Of a stretch of 64,000 nt of DNA, positions 1 through 10,559 are shown one piece after another. This stretch comes from Rugalucina vietnamica (taxonomy: Eukaryota > Mollusca > Bivalvia > Lucinida > Lucinidae): contig OZ024878.1 of assembly GCA_964017185.1 (NCBI GenBank), forward strand, positions 5,022,151 through 5,086,150. Direction: 5' to 3'. Each line of letters begins with the position of its first letter. Position 1 is the first letter of the stretch. The notes under the pieces are model-generated. The model was not told the DNA's origin. It worked only from the letters and a program-made list of their open reading frames with translations, and searched no databases. Made by a program: the position numbers and the translations under genes.

Positions 1-19
1 AGTCATAATTTTATCGATG

Positions 20-297
20 AACACCTTTGTTTACATCAGTCCGTGAAATGTATACCCCCTTTATCCCCACTTTTATATAGCAAAACTGGGGTATGCAGGG
101 GTTGACCTAATTTTCTTATTTTTGATCCAAAACATACATTGTAGGTACTCGTTAGTACTGCCTCGGCGAGGTGGTTCTAACGTGTACCCACAGTGTATGT
201 TTTATGGGAAAATATAAAAAAAAATTACCAATGAAATTTTAAATTTTTTCTTCAGAAAAAATCTCTATATTGCATGGGCAAGTTCTGGTAATGTGGG
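20..297 (+). mobile_element. Palindromic DNA repeat family 4 ('GTATACCCC' family), copy 1
   Basis: Family hallmarks: one end CATCAGGAAAACATGTCCG then GTATACCCC; a middle hairpin 'GTGGGTACnCGTTAGAACCGCC' mirrored by the reverse complement; the other end GCATGGGCAAGTTTTCGTAATG. The first bases of this copy are cut or diverged. Non-coding and non-autonomous. Further copies at 12141-12401, 17359-17606 (reverse), 28468-28741, 30318-30533 (reverse), 30536-30797 and 45195-45470, plus fragments. Confidence 0.75.
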
Positions 298-374
298 GGG
301 AGCATGATGGTCTTGTGCTTTCCGTGTAAATAATGTGGAAACTAAAAAAAAGATGCAAAATCGCAGCTGCTATT

Positions 375-508
375 CCAGCAGGCACATGACGTCAAAATGA
401 CGTCAGATCGACGTCGATGCGACGTCATGACATCCCATCGACGTCGATCTGACGTCATTTTGACGTCATGTGCATCGACGGCGTCATTTTGACGTCATGT
501 GCCCGCTG
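375..508. repeat. Foldback repeat rich in TGACGTCA sites, copy 1
   Basis: Ends CCAGCAGGCACATGACGTCA and TGACGTCATGTGCCCGCTG are inverted copies. The element contains five perfect TGACGTCA octamers (387, 398, 450, 461, 490) and several ACGTCG half-sites. TGACGTCA is the consensus CRE recognised by CREB/ATF proteins. A second, shorter copy lies at 11922-11998. Any regulatory activity is inference. Confidence 0.7.
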
Positions 509-920
509 AGTATGGTACTCATATTCTGAAGTAAAACTCTTTCAATCTCAGCTCAACTGAGCATGAAATTTCAGCTGCTCATAGATGTTGAAATAGTCAA
601 ATTAAATGGTGGAAAATCAGGTTCAAAACTACAGTAGGGGAGTGGAAGTGAACGAAAGTAATGGCACATGCTAGTGTTCAGTGGAGTATCGGGTCTCTTT
701 CTAATTGTACTATAGATAATCGGTCACTTGCTTTTTACATCATCAAAGCAAGTGACTGTACAAATCTAAGATATTACTTGTGTTATATTTTCCTTTTCTT
801 TTCCCTATGTTATATTTTCCCGCTTTTTTGGACAGTTTTGACACTATGTTTTCTTCTGGTTCATGTTCTCAGCAAGTATAACTATATTTGGTGACTATAA
901 CTGTTTTACATCTTTGCACA

Positions 921-1370
921 TATCGTTGGCTCGTTGACAAAACCTCGTAACTGCACTTTTTTCAAAAAATCGTTTTTTCACATGGCGCGATTCAAAATAT
1001 TCAAATTCAGCTTGTGACAAAGCCTTGTAGGTTATGTCCAATGGGAAGTTAGTTTTTCGATGACTGTACAAAACCTCGTAACTACAAATGGTAAACAGAC
1101 TTGAAAAAAGGTGACAAAACCTCTATGCAATTTCAAAAAATTTAAATACAAGAAAATTTTTATCTTTTAGATATGCAAAAGTTGCATATGAATGATTTCT
1201 CATAAATGCATTCTTTAATTCATCATTAGAATCTTTTATCAAGTTTTGTATATACGACAATTTGTAAACATGCACATTTATATATTATTTATATACAAGT
1301 TTTAGTGTTTTGCTTCTCCTGAAAAATTTGTTTTTTGCAGTTACGAGGTTTTGTGAACGAGCCAACGATA
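921..1370. mobile_element. 450-bp TIR element 'TATCGTTGGCTCGTT'
   Basis: Terminal inverted repeats of 34 bp with one mismatch: TATCGTTGGCTCGTTGACAA and onward at the left, its reverse complement ending GAACGAGCCAACGATA at the right. The second copy of the host element has the empty site (TTACACATGTTTTATT near 3265-3280), so the insertion limits are direct. Internal GAGGTTTTGT/ACAAAACCTC words repeat. No coding potential. Confidence 0.88.
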
Positions 1371-1532
1371 TGTTTTATTCGTGTTTACAATTTCAAAAAT
1401 CAACCTTTGTACCATGATAAATGTGTGATCAAAGGTCTTTTCACAGGAAGCTGGCGATGAAATAGCATGTCCCTGTAGTCAAACTAAAGTACATACATAT
1501 ATGTAACTTACTGAAAAGCCAAATCTACTATT

Positions 1533-1730
1533 GAGTGTACCGTATCCCATCGCGGCCACTGAGTTGTTTGGTTGTGTCCTTGAGCAAGGCACTTCACGCA
1601 TTGCTCCTCTCCACCAAGGTGTATAAATGGGTACCTGTGAGGGATATATGCCAGTGTACCGCGGCTGCCTGTGGCGCCATGTGTTAGCAGTCGACATACA
1701 TCTCAGTGACCAGGGGAGTTAATGTGGAAG
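1533..1730. mobile_element. SINE-like repeat fragment
   Basis: Interrupts the CAGTAGGGG element between AAATCTACTA and GACCAGGGG. It contains the 'CCTTGAGCAAGGCACTTCAC' word seen in many animal tRNA-related SINE bodies. No clear A and B boxes, so the class is uncertain. Confidence 0.4.
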
Positions 1731-1843
1731 TCGGTTGAACATTCAGTGAGAGTGGATAACAGACTATAAACCGCTCACCTCTGCTCCCCTACTGTGAAAC
1801 TCAAAAACTAGTAATTTACCCTGCTCATAAATGTTAAAATGCT

Positions 1844-2060
1844 TGAGCGGCTGCATGGGAAAACCAACAATCTGCATACGCGAAAACAAAGGCGCAGATC
1901 GACTTCGCAATACTGCGAAGCTGATCAGCGCCTTTGTTTTCGCTACATGGATAGTACAATTCCTCTACTTTCTAAATCCAAAATTTCCAGCCTGTAACCT
2001 GTGATTGTACAGCCTGGTTTGTCAGAACCCAAATTGTTGGTTTTCTCACGCACAGGCTCA
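1844..2060 (+). mobile_element. MITE-A (long palindromic element), copy 1
   Basis: The family is about 215-245 bp with ends TGAGCC and GGCTCA. The short arm (CATGAGAAAACCAACAAT or AAAACCGG) leads into a central hairpin with GCGAAAACAAAGGCGC and GCGCCTTTGTTTTCGC as stem bases. The long arm follows (AGTACAATTCCTCTTCT, TTCAAGCTTCTAGCC, CTGTACAG, GGTTTGTGTCGGACCTG). No reading frame for a transposase, so non-autonomous. This copy sits inside MITE-B. Confidence 0.9.
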
Positions 2061-2092
2061 TTTATGAGTAGGATAAATTTTGGTCTCAGCTG

Positions 2093-2873
2093 AAAGGCAT
2101 GTTTGTTACACAATTGTTTGTAAATGTCAGTTTTCAAGAGCGCTTAATTTTTTCAAGTTAAAAAAACATATTTGGCCACATTGCAGCTATTATTGTAAAA
2201 ATGACAAAATTTTCATTTGTGTATCATAGTTGATGCTTTTTGATTAACCTGATAATCTGAGTAAAGCAGGGGGATCACCATTTCACTCGAAAATTATTTT
2301 TGGATTGTTTAACAAGGGCAGACTTACACCAGGCTGTACAGATTATCAGCTGTTCGCTTGAAATTTTAGATCAAGAAACTACTGACATTGTACAATAATA
2401 GAGAAAAAGGAGCTGAAGAGGCAATGATCTGTGTGCTGTGTGTTTTTGTGTATCTGTATGCAAAATGCATGTTTATTTATGATGCAGTTTATTTTGCGCA
2501 CCTGCGTGTGCCTTTATCTGGTCTTGGATATAATTTCCTTTTAGTGTCTCAGTCACGATTCATGAGGTTATAAGTTTACAAGTGGATAAAAGGCAAGATT
2601 TTATGCTTGCAAGCGCATATCATAATCTGTAAAATGATATCAATGTTGTTTGAATAAAATGTCACAAAAAGTATAACCATAATCCCACTGATCATGCCCA
2701 AATTTAAAATAGTAAAATGGGTACTGCAAGTAGATAGTAAGACTTGTAGTGTAAAATGAGATAAATATGTTGTTTGAATAACACCTAAATTCAAGCATAT
2801 CACTTAAGTTTTGTAAAATTTAAAATAGTAAGAACAATCTGACATGAAGTGTAGACATTTGTCAGTTTACATG
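2093..2873. other. Unassigned interval
   Basis: A+T-rich DNA. A near-repeated phrase, 'TAAAATAGTA(A)GA' with ATGTTGTTTGAATAA, occurs twice (about 2650-2840). No gene or known repeat recognised. Confidence 0.5.
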
Positions 2874-3753
2874 TGAGCTGGGGCATGAGAAAACCAACAA
2901 TCTGCATATACGAAAAAAAAAAGCTGCAGATCAGCTGTGCAGTAACTGCAGAGCTGATCAGCGCCTTTGTTTTCGCTACACAGATCCATACACAGTAGGG
3001 GAGCGGAAGTGAACGAAAGTAACAGCACTTGCCAATGTACAGTGGAAGGATCGGTCACATGCTTATTGTACAATAGACGCTCGGTCACTTGCTTTTTACA
3101 TCATCAAAGCAAGTGACTGTACAAATCTTGGGTTTTACACGTGTTATGTTTACCATATATTTTGCATCCTTGGACAGTTTTGAAACTATTTTGTTTCATT
3201 TTCTCAGCAAGCATTACCATTTTGTGACTATAGCTTTTAATTCCAGTTTTTTTTTTTTCGACTTTACACATGTTTTATTTGTGTTTACAGTTTCAAAAAT
3301 CGCCTATCAAACCATGATAAACAAGTGATCAAAGGTCTATTTCATGGAAAGCAAGGGATGAAATAGTAAGTTCATGTGGTCAAAATGAAGTGCATATATG
3401 TAACTTACCTATAATCCAAATAAAACTGGTCTACTTTTCCATGTATTTGAGAGAACGTTTTATTAGGTGTAAACAAATAATCAATGCCGCAAGTGACAGA
3501 TTCTCCACTGTACATGATCGCAAGTGACATGACTTTCTGGTCAGTAGCAACTGTCCATGATGGTTCACTTCCGTTCCCCTACTGTGGGTCAGTAGCAACT
3601 GTCCATGATGATTCACTTCTGTTCCCATACTGTGGGTCAGTACAAATCCTGTTCTACTTAGATCCAAATTTCAAGCTTCTAGCCTGCTTCTGTGACTGTA
3701 CAGGCCGGTTTGTGTCAGACCTGTTCGAAAACGGTATTTCACATGACAATGTT
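2874..3753 (+). mobile_element. MITE-A split by a CAGTAGGGG element
   Basis: The left part, 2874-2991, runs to GCTACACAGAT. The right part resumes at about 3639 with GTACAAATCC and TTCAAGCTTCTAGCC and runs to about 3753, where the distal end is lost. The interruption is the transposon at 2992-3634. Confidence 0.85.
2992..3634 (+). mobile_element. CAGTAGGGG-ended DNA transposon, copy 2
   Basis: Starts ACAGTAGGGGAGCGGAAGTG. It has two successive right ends, TTCCCCTACTGTG (to 3586) and TTCCCATACTGTG (to 3634), because a roughly 48-bp terminal segment with GTCAGTAGCAACTGTCCATG is duplicated. It aligns with copy 1 across the body and lacks copy 1's nested insertions. Confidence 0.85.
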
Positions 3754-3875
3754 CATGTACCTTTATTCATTGTTTGGAAAATGAACGTAGTGTTCATGCT
3801 CCACTCAACAGCTAATGTCATATGGAGAAGGAATCTCAGTTTTAAGTCTCAAATGAAAGACTGGAGAAGCCTGGC

Positions 3876-4135
3876 CCCAAGGTTATAAAACTTTTTTTCA
3901 AGCTCAACTTAGCTGAGCATGAAATTTCAGCTGCTCATAAATGTTAAAATGGAAAATTCTGGCTTAAAACCCCAAAACTAGTACATGTAATTTATCCTGC
4001 TCATAAATGTTAAAATGCCAACAATTGTTGGCATGTTAACATTTATGTGCAGGATAATTTTTTACATTTAACATTATGAGCAGGATAAATTTTAGTCTCA
4101 GCTGAGTTGAGCATGAAAAAAGTTTTATAACCTCG
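3876..4135. mobile_element. MITE-B (CCGAGGTTATAAAAC palindrome), copy 2
   Basis: The family has ends CCnnGAGGTTATAAAACTTT and the reverse complement AGTTTTATAACCTCG. Inside are mirrored CAGCTGAG words and a central CCAACAATTGTTGG hairpin flanked by AAATGTTAAAATG. Length about 220-260 bp, non-coding. Complete copies also at 16606-16825, 22599-22836, 27621-27841 and 29138-29361. Confidence 0.85.
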
Positions 4136-4200
4136 AAGTCTGGGCTCAGACTTGCGACCCCTGGTTTAAAAGGCAAGCAGCTTAACCACTGCGTCACATA
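4136..4200 (-). repeat. tRNA-like SINE head fragment
   Basis: Read on the minus strand it shows an A-box-like GTGACGCAGTGGTTAAGC and a B-box-like region near GGTCGCAAGTC. It is too short and too diverged for a tRNA gene. Confidence 0.4.
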
Positions 4201-4465
4201 GGTTTTTGACTGATAATACATGTACTGTTGTAAAAGTTAACAAAAGAAATAAAATAAAGCAAGAGCATATATAGCTGATGATATTAAATAACACTATAAT
4301 TGTGGTGTATGTTTCAATGCTTAAAATGTAACATCTTCGTTAATGTTAAAGCGGAATGAAAACCGTGAGGACAGGTTTTCTCAATGTCTCAAGATATGGT
4401 TTGAAAAGAATAGAATGTCCTCATAAATGTCAAACCTTAGATACTATTCAGACACCCTATATATT

Positions 4466-5073
4466 TGAGCCGCCTCATGAGAAAACCAACAATCTGCATA
4501 TGCAAAACCAAAAAGCGTAGATCAGCTTCGCAGTGATTGCAGTGATTGTGAAGCTGATCAGTGCCTTTGTTTTCACTACATGGATTGTACATTTCTAAAT
4601 CCAAAATTTCCAGTCTCTACGGGTGGCACTTAAACACCACAAACCACCTCAAGCAAACCACAAACCACTTCATAGCACGGTTAGTTATATTTATGGTTAT
4701 TATGTTGGAAAATAAAAAGCTTAAATGCGAATCATGAGAACACATGATATATGTATACTATATTACACCATTTTTAAAAGATGTGTCCTTTTCTTTTACA
4801 TACATAAGCATTCTCTTAAGCAAACATTTTTTTTATTATTCAGAGTTCAATTATATAGTGCAATGTAGAAAATATATTTAGCATGATATAGGATTGAGAA
4901 TATTTTATGCTACTTTGGGGGGTGATTTAGTGTTAGTACATTTTTGCATACTACACTGGTGGTTTGTGGTGTTCAGTGCCACCCATCTCTAGCCATCTTC
5001 TGTGTTTGTACAGCTTGGTTTGTGTTGAACCTGTTCAGAAACCACATTGTTGATTTTCTCTCATTACGGCTCA
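4466..5073 (+). mobile_element. MITE-A carrying a 366-bp inserted element
   Basis: TGAGCCGCCTCATGAG at the left and ACGGCTCA at the right, with TT on both sides as target duplication. The long arm is interrupted at AGTCTCTA by the element 4620-4985. Confidence 0.85.
4620..4985. mobile_element. 366-bp TIR element with TCTCTA target duplication
   Basis: Ends CGGGTGGCACTTAAACACCA and the inverse of TGGGTGGCACTGAACACCAC, about 28 bp with few mismatches, continuing CAAACCACC. The host MITE-A word TCTCTA is duplicated on each side (4614-4619, 4986-4991). A+T-rich, no reading frame. No second copy noticed. Confidence 0.85.
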
Positions 5074-5822
5074 TTTAAAACCTATAACACACACTGGTTA
5101 TCCCGAGAACAACCAGCGCGGATAAATTCATTAAGCAACAATAGGGAGTAATGCGCCAGTAACCACTGTAACCACTTACTTTTGTTACTTTTGTAACCAC
5201 TGCCTCCCCACCTACGGGGAAGGGTTGGGAATAGCCAGGCTAAAGTGCAGGGCAATTACTTTCAGGTTGTCCCCACAGTGCAGGGAAATGACTGGACTTT
5301 GGCATGAGGATCCTTTTCTGTTGCGAAGGGCAGGGCAAAGAGCAAAGTTTTGACCTCCAGTTTGTCCCCTGGGCTTATTGCAGGGCAATCAAAGCTGAAA
5401 AGACATAATCCCTGCCCTTCTCCATAGGTGTGTGTGTGGGGGAGCTGTGGTTACAAATGACCTGATTCTGATCCGTGGCAATACACAGTCTTGAATAGAC
5501 TTCATCTTTGTTGTTTTTTTCTGCAACAGTAATTGCCTCTGGATAATCATTGTATAAGAGTCTCCTAACAATTTGAATCTGAATTTATCAAGAGGTCTTA
5601 TCAGGGGTCCTTCAAGATTAATTTTAGATTTTTGGCTATTGTTAGGACAAGAGCATATTTTATAGGCTGGTGAACTTTTTCGGCTATTGTATATAAGAAC
5701 ATACATGTTATTTTACAGGCTGGTTTTCCTATTGTACAAAGTGTAAATTATAGCAGAGGGATTGCAGGTTCAATCCTTGTATATATACCTAGAATGTTTT
5801 ATCATATTGAACTGATTTATGT
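5074..5822. other. Unassigned interval
   Basis: More G+C than its surroundings around 5200-5460. Partial internal similarity ('GTGCAGGG(C/A)AATnACT' occurs twice near 5250-5295). No gene, RNA or known repeat recognised. Confidence 0.45.
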
Positions 5823-6874
5823 TTTGCATAGTCCCATAATTAACTTTGCATAGTCCCATAATTAACTTTGTATAGTCCCATAATTAACTTTGCATAGTCC
5901 CATAATTAACTTTGCATAGTCCCATAATTAACTTTGCATAGTCCCATAATTAACTTTGTATAGTCCCATAATTAACTTTGCATAGTCCCATAATTAACTT
6001 TGTATAGTCCCATAATTAACTTTGCATAGTCCCATAATTAACTTTGTATAGTCCCATAATTAACTTTGCATAGTCCCATAATTAACTTTGCATAGTCCCA
6101 TAATTAACTTTGCATAGTCCCATAATTAACTTTGCATAGTCCCATAATTAACTTTGCATAGTCCCATAATTAACTTTGCATAGTCCCATAATTAACTTTG
6201 CATAGTCCCATAATTAACTTTGCATAGTCCCATAATTAACTTTGCATAGTCCCATAATTAACTTTGCATAGTCCCATAATTAACTTTGTATAGTCCCATA
6301 ATTAACTTTGCATAGTTTCATAATTAACTTTGCATAGTCCCATAATTAACTTTGCATAGTCCCATAATTAACTTTGCATAGTCCCATAATTAACTTTGCA
6401 TAGTCCCATAATTAACTTTGCATAGTCCCATAATTAACTTTGTATAGTCCCATAATTAACTTTGCATAGTCCCATAATTAACTTTGCATAGTCCCATAAT
6501 TAACTTTGCATAGTCCCATAATTAACTTTGCATAGTCCCATAATTAACTTTGCATAGTCCCATAATTAACTTTGCATAGTCCCATAATTAACTTTGTATA
6601 GTCCCATAATTAACTTTGCATAGTCCCATAATTAACTTTGCATAGTCCCATAATTAACTTTGCATAGTCCCATAATTAACTTTGCATAGTCCCATAATTA
6701 ACTTTGCATAGTCCCATAATTAACTTTGCATAGTCCCATAATTAACTTTGTATAGTCCCATAATTAACTTTGCATAGTCCCATAATTAACTTTGCATAGT
6801 CCCATAATTAACTTTGCATAGTCCCATAATTAACTTTGCATAGTCCCATAATTAACTTTGCATAGTCCCATAAT
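5823..6874 (+). repeat. 22-bp minisatellite, about 48 units
   Basis: Head-to-tail units of TTTGCATAGTCCCATAATTAAC with no spacers. Nearly all units are identical. The main variant is TTTGTATAG in place of TTTGCATAG, at scattered positions, and one unit has TAGTTTCAT near 6313. Every frame is broken by stops in some unit. The homogeneity suggests recent expansion or gene conversion. Confidence 0.97.
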
Positions 6875-7119
6875 TTGATTGAAATTATTCGGATTTTCAT
6901 ACTGTGTTATACACATGCTTTGCTACATTTTCATGTTGTTACTTTTATGCTGTGCATATGTAAATATAGCAATTCCATATAATATATTGAAATAAATTTT
7001 AACAAAATAAATGGCTTCCTAATATAAATCAGATTTCTTGTTTTGCTTTTATCCCAAATACTTCTCAGCCATTTTATGTGTGATCTGAAACAACCAAGGC
7101 ACTTGATAATGTAAGAAAA

Positions 7120-7286
7120 CTATTCAACCTCATTGTAATGTGCCTCACTACAGTGCGGTTTTCAATATAACGTGTCCATGTCATGGTTCCCAAAATGATT
7201 ATTTTACTATATGTCTATTGTAAATAACCTCATTATAACAGTGTTTCCATGGACCCCATAGATAGCATTAAAATGAGACTGACCTT
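7120..7286 (+). mobile_element. pogo/Tigger-like MITE, decayed copy
   Basis: The family is about 190 bp with ends TACAGTTCAACCTCATTATA and TTATAATGAGGTTGACCTGTA, and inside TAGTGCGGTTTTCAATATAAC, CCATGTCATGG and CCATGGACCCC-AAGATAGCG. A CAGT start at a TA dinucleotide resembles pogo/Tigger elements (inference). This copy lacks clean ends. Confidence 0.7.
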
Positions 7287-7504
7287 ATAGATGGACCTGG
7301 AATTTATACACATACTCTTAAATTTAAATACAAGGCGGGAAAGAAAGGAGAGGGCAGCACATATAATATGAAGAGCAAGTTGGCTAGCTCTTTCCCAGCA
7401 AGGTAGCCATCCAGCTAGCAGCATCCAAAACAAAGATGAGATGCACAACAGAGGCAGACAGAATAAAGTAAATATAAATCACAACAGAACATGATGATAA
7501 GTCT

Positions 7505-9655
7505 GTGTACATAGCATTTCTGCAGTGTTTCTACAGTGAAATCAGCCTACAGTCTTTCTGCAGTATAATCAGCAGATACTTTTTCTTCAATATAATCAGT
7601 ATTTCTGCAGTGTAACATGCACATCATGCCTATCTACCATGTAATCAGCAGATAAAAATTTCTGCAGTGTAACATGCACATCATGCAGTTTTACCATGTA
7701 ATCAGGAGATAGCATTTCTGCAGTGTAACATGCACATCATGCAGTTCTACCATGTAATCAGCAGATTGTAATTTTAGCAGTGTAATCAGCAAATTGAATT
7801 TCTGCAGTGTAATCATCAGACAGTACTTCAGCAGTGTAATCGGCATATAGTATTTCTGCGGTGTAATCAGTAGATAGTATTTCTGCAGTTTAATCATCAG
7901 ATAGCATTTCTACAGTGTACTCATTAGATAGCATTTCTGCAGTGTAATCATCAGATAGCATTCCTGCAATGTTATCATCAGATAGCATTCCTGCAATGTA
8001 ATTGTCAGATAGCATTCCTGCAGTGTAATCATCACATAGTATTTCTGCAGTGTAATCATCAGATATCATTCCTGTTGTGTAATCATCAGAGCATTTCTGC
8101 AGTGTAATCATCAGATAGCATTCCTGCAACGTAATCATCAGATAGCATTTCTGTAGTGTTATCACCAGATAGCATTTCTGCAGTGTAATCATCAGACATT
8201 ATTTATACAGTGTTAACAACACATATCATTTCTGCAGTGTAATCATCAGATCGCATTCCTGCAGTTTAATCATCAGTTTTGCTACTGTGTAATCATGATA
8301 GCATTTCTAACGTGTAGTTATCAGATAGCATTCCTGCAGTGTAATCATCAGATAGTATTTCAAATGTGTAATCATCAGATAACATTTCTACTTTGTAATC
8401 ATCAGAGAGTATTTCTACTGTGTAATCATCAGATAGCATTCTTGCAGTGTAATCATCACATAGTATTTCTGCAGTGTAATCATCAGATATCATTCCTGTT
8501 GTGTAATCATCAGAGCATTTCTGCAGTGTAGTCATCAGATAGCATTCCTGCAATGCAATCATCAGATAGCATTCATGCTGCATAATCATCAGATAGCATT
8601 TCTATGGTATAATAATGAGATAGCATTCATGCAGTGTAATCATCAGACATTATTTATGCAGTGTAAACAACACATAGCATATCTGCAATGTAATCATCAG
8701 GTTGCATTCATGCAGTTTAATCATCAGGTAGCATTTCTGTAGTGTTATCACCAGATAGCATTTCTGCAGTGTAATCATCAGACATTATTTATACACTGTT
8801 AACAACACATAGCATTTCTGCAGTGTAATCATCAGATCACATTCCTGAGGTTTAATCATCACAGACTTTCTCTGCTGTGTAATCATCAGATAGCATTTCT
8901 ACAGTGTAATCATCAGATAAGATTCCTGCAGTGTAATCATCAGATAGTATTTCAAATGTGTAGTCGTCAGATAACATTTCTACATTGTAATCATCAGAGA
9001 GTATTTCTACTGTGTAAACATCAGATAGCATTTCTAACATGTAGTCATCAGATAGTATTTCTGCAATGTAATCATCAGATAACATTCCTGCAGTGTAATC
9101 ATCAGATAGTATTTCTGCAGTGTAAACATCAGATAGCATTTCTGCAGTGTAATCATCAGATAGCATTTCTGCAGTGTAATCAGTGGATAGCATTAACGCA
9201 GTGTTATCAGTAGGAAATATTTGTGCAGTGTTGTCAGCAAATAAGGTATCTACAGTGTTATGTAGCTTTTATGTAGGATTCATCAGATAGGATTCCTGCA
9301 GTGTAATCATCAGCTAGCATTTCTAATGTTTAGTCATCAGATAACATTTCTACACTGTAATCACCAGATAACATTTCTGCAGGTAATCATCAGATAGAAT
9401 TCCTGCAGTGTAATCACCAGATAGCATTCCTGCAGTGTAATCACTTCTGCAGTGTAATCATCAGATAGCATTTCTGCAGCGTAATCATCAGATAGCATTT
9501 CTGCAGTGTAATCATCAGATAGCATTTCTGCAGTGTAATCATCAGATAGCATTTCTGCAGTGTAATCAGCAGATAGCATTAATGCAGTGTAATCAGTAGG
9601 AAATATTTGTGCAGTGTTATCAGCAAATAAGGTATCTACAGTGTTATGTAGCTTT
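7505..9655 (-). repeat. 27-bp minisatellite, about 75-80 diverged units
   Basis: The unit is close to AGCATTTCTGCAGTGTAATC then ATCAGAT, with abundant PstI-type CTGCAG. Because 27 is divisible by three, minus-strand frames stay open for up to about 113 codons with a nonapeptide period (YTAEMLSDD), and plus-strand frames also stay open (CNHQIAFLQ). There is no unique sequence, no splice context and a broken frame, so I do not call a protein. Higher-order copies occur: 8005-8140 resembles 8428-8560, and 9190-9270 resembles 9580-9655. Confidence 0.93.
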
Positions 9656-9659
9656 TACA

Positions 9660-10151
9660 CTATGTTCCAAGTGGCCTTTTTAAAGAATTAAAAAAAAAAT
9701 AAAAAAAAATCTTGTTTAAAAAAAAAGAAGGGATAATACAGTCCATCTTCAGCTCAGTGTGTCATCTGGTATTTTGGAAAAAACTGATATTCCATAAACT
9801 GTTTGCCCATTTAGAAAGGATTTCTTTCTTTTCCATAGATACTTGGGCTAAAGTAAATAAATATATTATTGGGGAATCAAAATACAATGTACTGCTTTTA
9901 CCTCATGAAAAACAAATGAAGAAAAAAAACAACAAACAAACAACAAAACATCAACAATCAAAACTGTTGAGAAACAGTAACCAGTACGAACCCTGATCAA
10001 TCTCTTTATGTGAGAGTAAATTAATCTTGGTCTACACATTACTCAGGAAATACAAGATGGTTTCCATTTGGGAAATCATAAAAAATATTTTTTCATGATG
10101 AGCTTAATACCAAGATGTCCTTCAGAAATTGGGAAAATCTAATTTCCAAAA
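9660..10151. other. Unassigned A-rich interval
   Basis: Poly-A and AAC/AAAAAC-rich runs at 9685-9725 and 9925-9960. A 94-codon frame here is rich in Lys, Asn and Gln from the A-runs and shows no family features. No gene called. Confidence 0.5.
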
Positions 10152-10387
10152 TGAGTCGCGTCATGAGAAAACCAGATTTTTGCCTATGCGAAAACAAAGG
10201 CGCAGATCACCATCGCAGTAACTGCAAAGCTGATCAGTGCCTTTGTTTTCACTATTTGAATAGTAGAATCCCTCTTTTTCCTAGATCCAAATTTTCCAGC
10301 TTGTAGCCTGTTTCTGTAACTGTACAGCTTGGTTTGTTTCAGACCTGGTCGGAAACCCGAAGACCGGTTTTCTTGCGTCGCGGCTCA
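10152..10387 (+). mobile_element. MITE-A, AAAACCAGATTTTTGCC subtype
   Basis: Ends TGAGTCGCGTCATGAG and GCGTCGCGGCTCA. Complete short and long arms; CATCGCAGTAACTGCAAAGC loop with partial stem pairing. Confidence 0.88.
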
Positions 10388-10559
10388 AATATTCTTGCCC
10401 AGCAACTATAATAAATTTAGAAGAGAAATCCTTCAATATTGCCTCCTTTTTCAAAACATTATTCAGCCATAGTAATTAATTTTTGGACATTAAAATAAAC
10501 ACCAAAAAGTAGTGTTCAAAGAAATCTACTCTTTGTAAAAAAGCTTTATTGTTATCAAA

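Larger units (their letters stand above)
631..1796 (+). mobile_element. CAGTAGGGG-ended DNA transposon, copy 1 (with nested insertions)
   Basis: Starts ACAGTAGGGGAG and ends CTCCCCTACTGTG. It is flanked by a 5-bp duplication AAACT (626-630 and 1797-1801). Other MITE-B copies read TTCAAAACTCAAAA at this point, i.e. the empty site. It shares its body with the copy at 2992-3634. Nested in it are a 450-bp TIR element (921-1370) and a SINE-like stretch (1533-1730). No transposase reading frame. Confidence 0.85.
538..2092. mobile_element. MITE-B copy interrupted by two other transposons
   Basis: MITE-B pieces at 538-625, 1802-1843 and 2061-2092 carry the family words CAGCTCAACTGAGCATGAAA, CCTGCTCATAAATGTTAAAA and TTTATGAGTAGGATAAATTT in the correct order. 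Between them lie the CAGTAGGGG element (631-1796) and a MITE-A (1844-2060). Outer ends are degraded. Confidence 0.8.

Noticed and set aside
3484-3888. 134-codon plus-strand frame
   Set aside because: It spans the doubled end of a transposon and a MITE-A long arm; no family features.
5823-6874. CRISPR-like array
   Set aside because: Repeats are head to tail with no unique spacers, and this is animal DNA; it is a minisatellite.
8852-9193. A repeat-protein gene (113-codon minus frame)
   Set aside because: The frame exists only because the DNA period is 27 bp. Both strands are open, units are frameshifted elsewhere, and there is no unique sequence or splice context.
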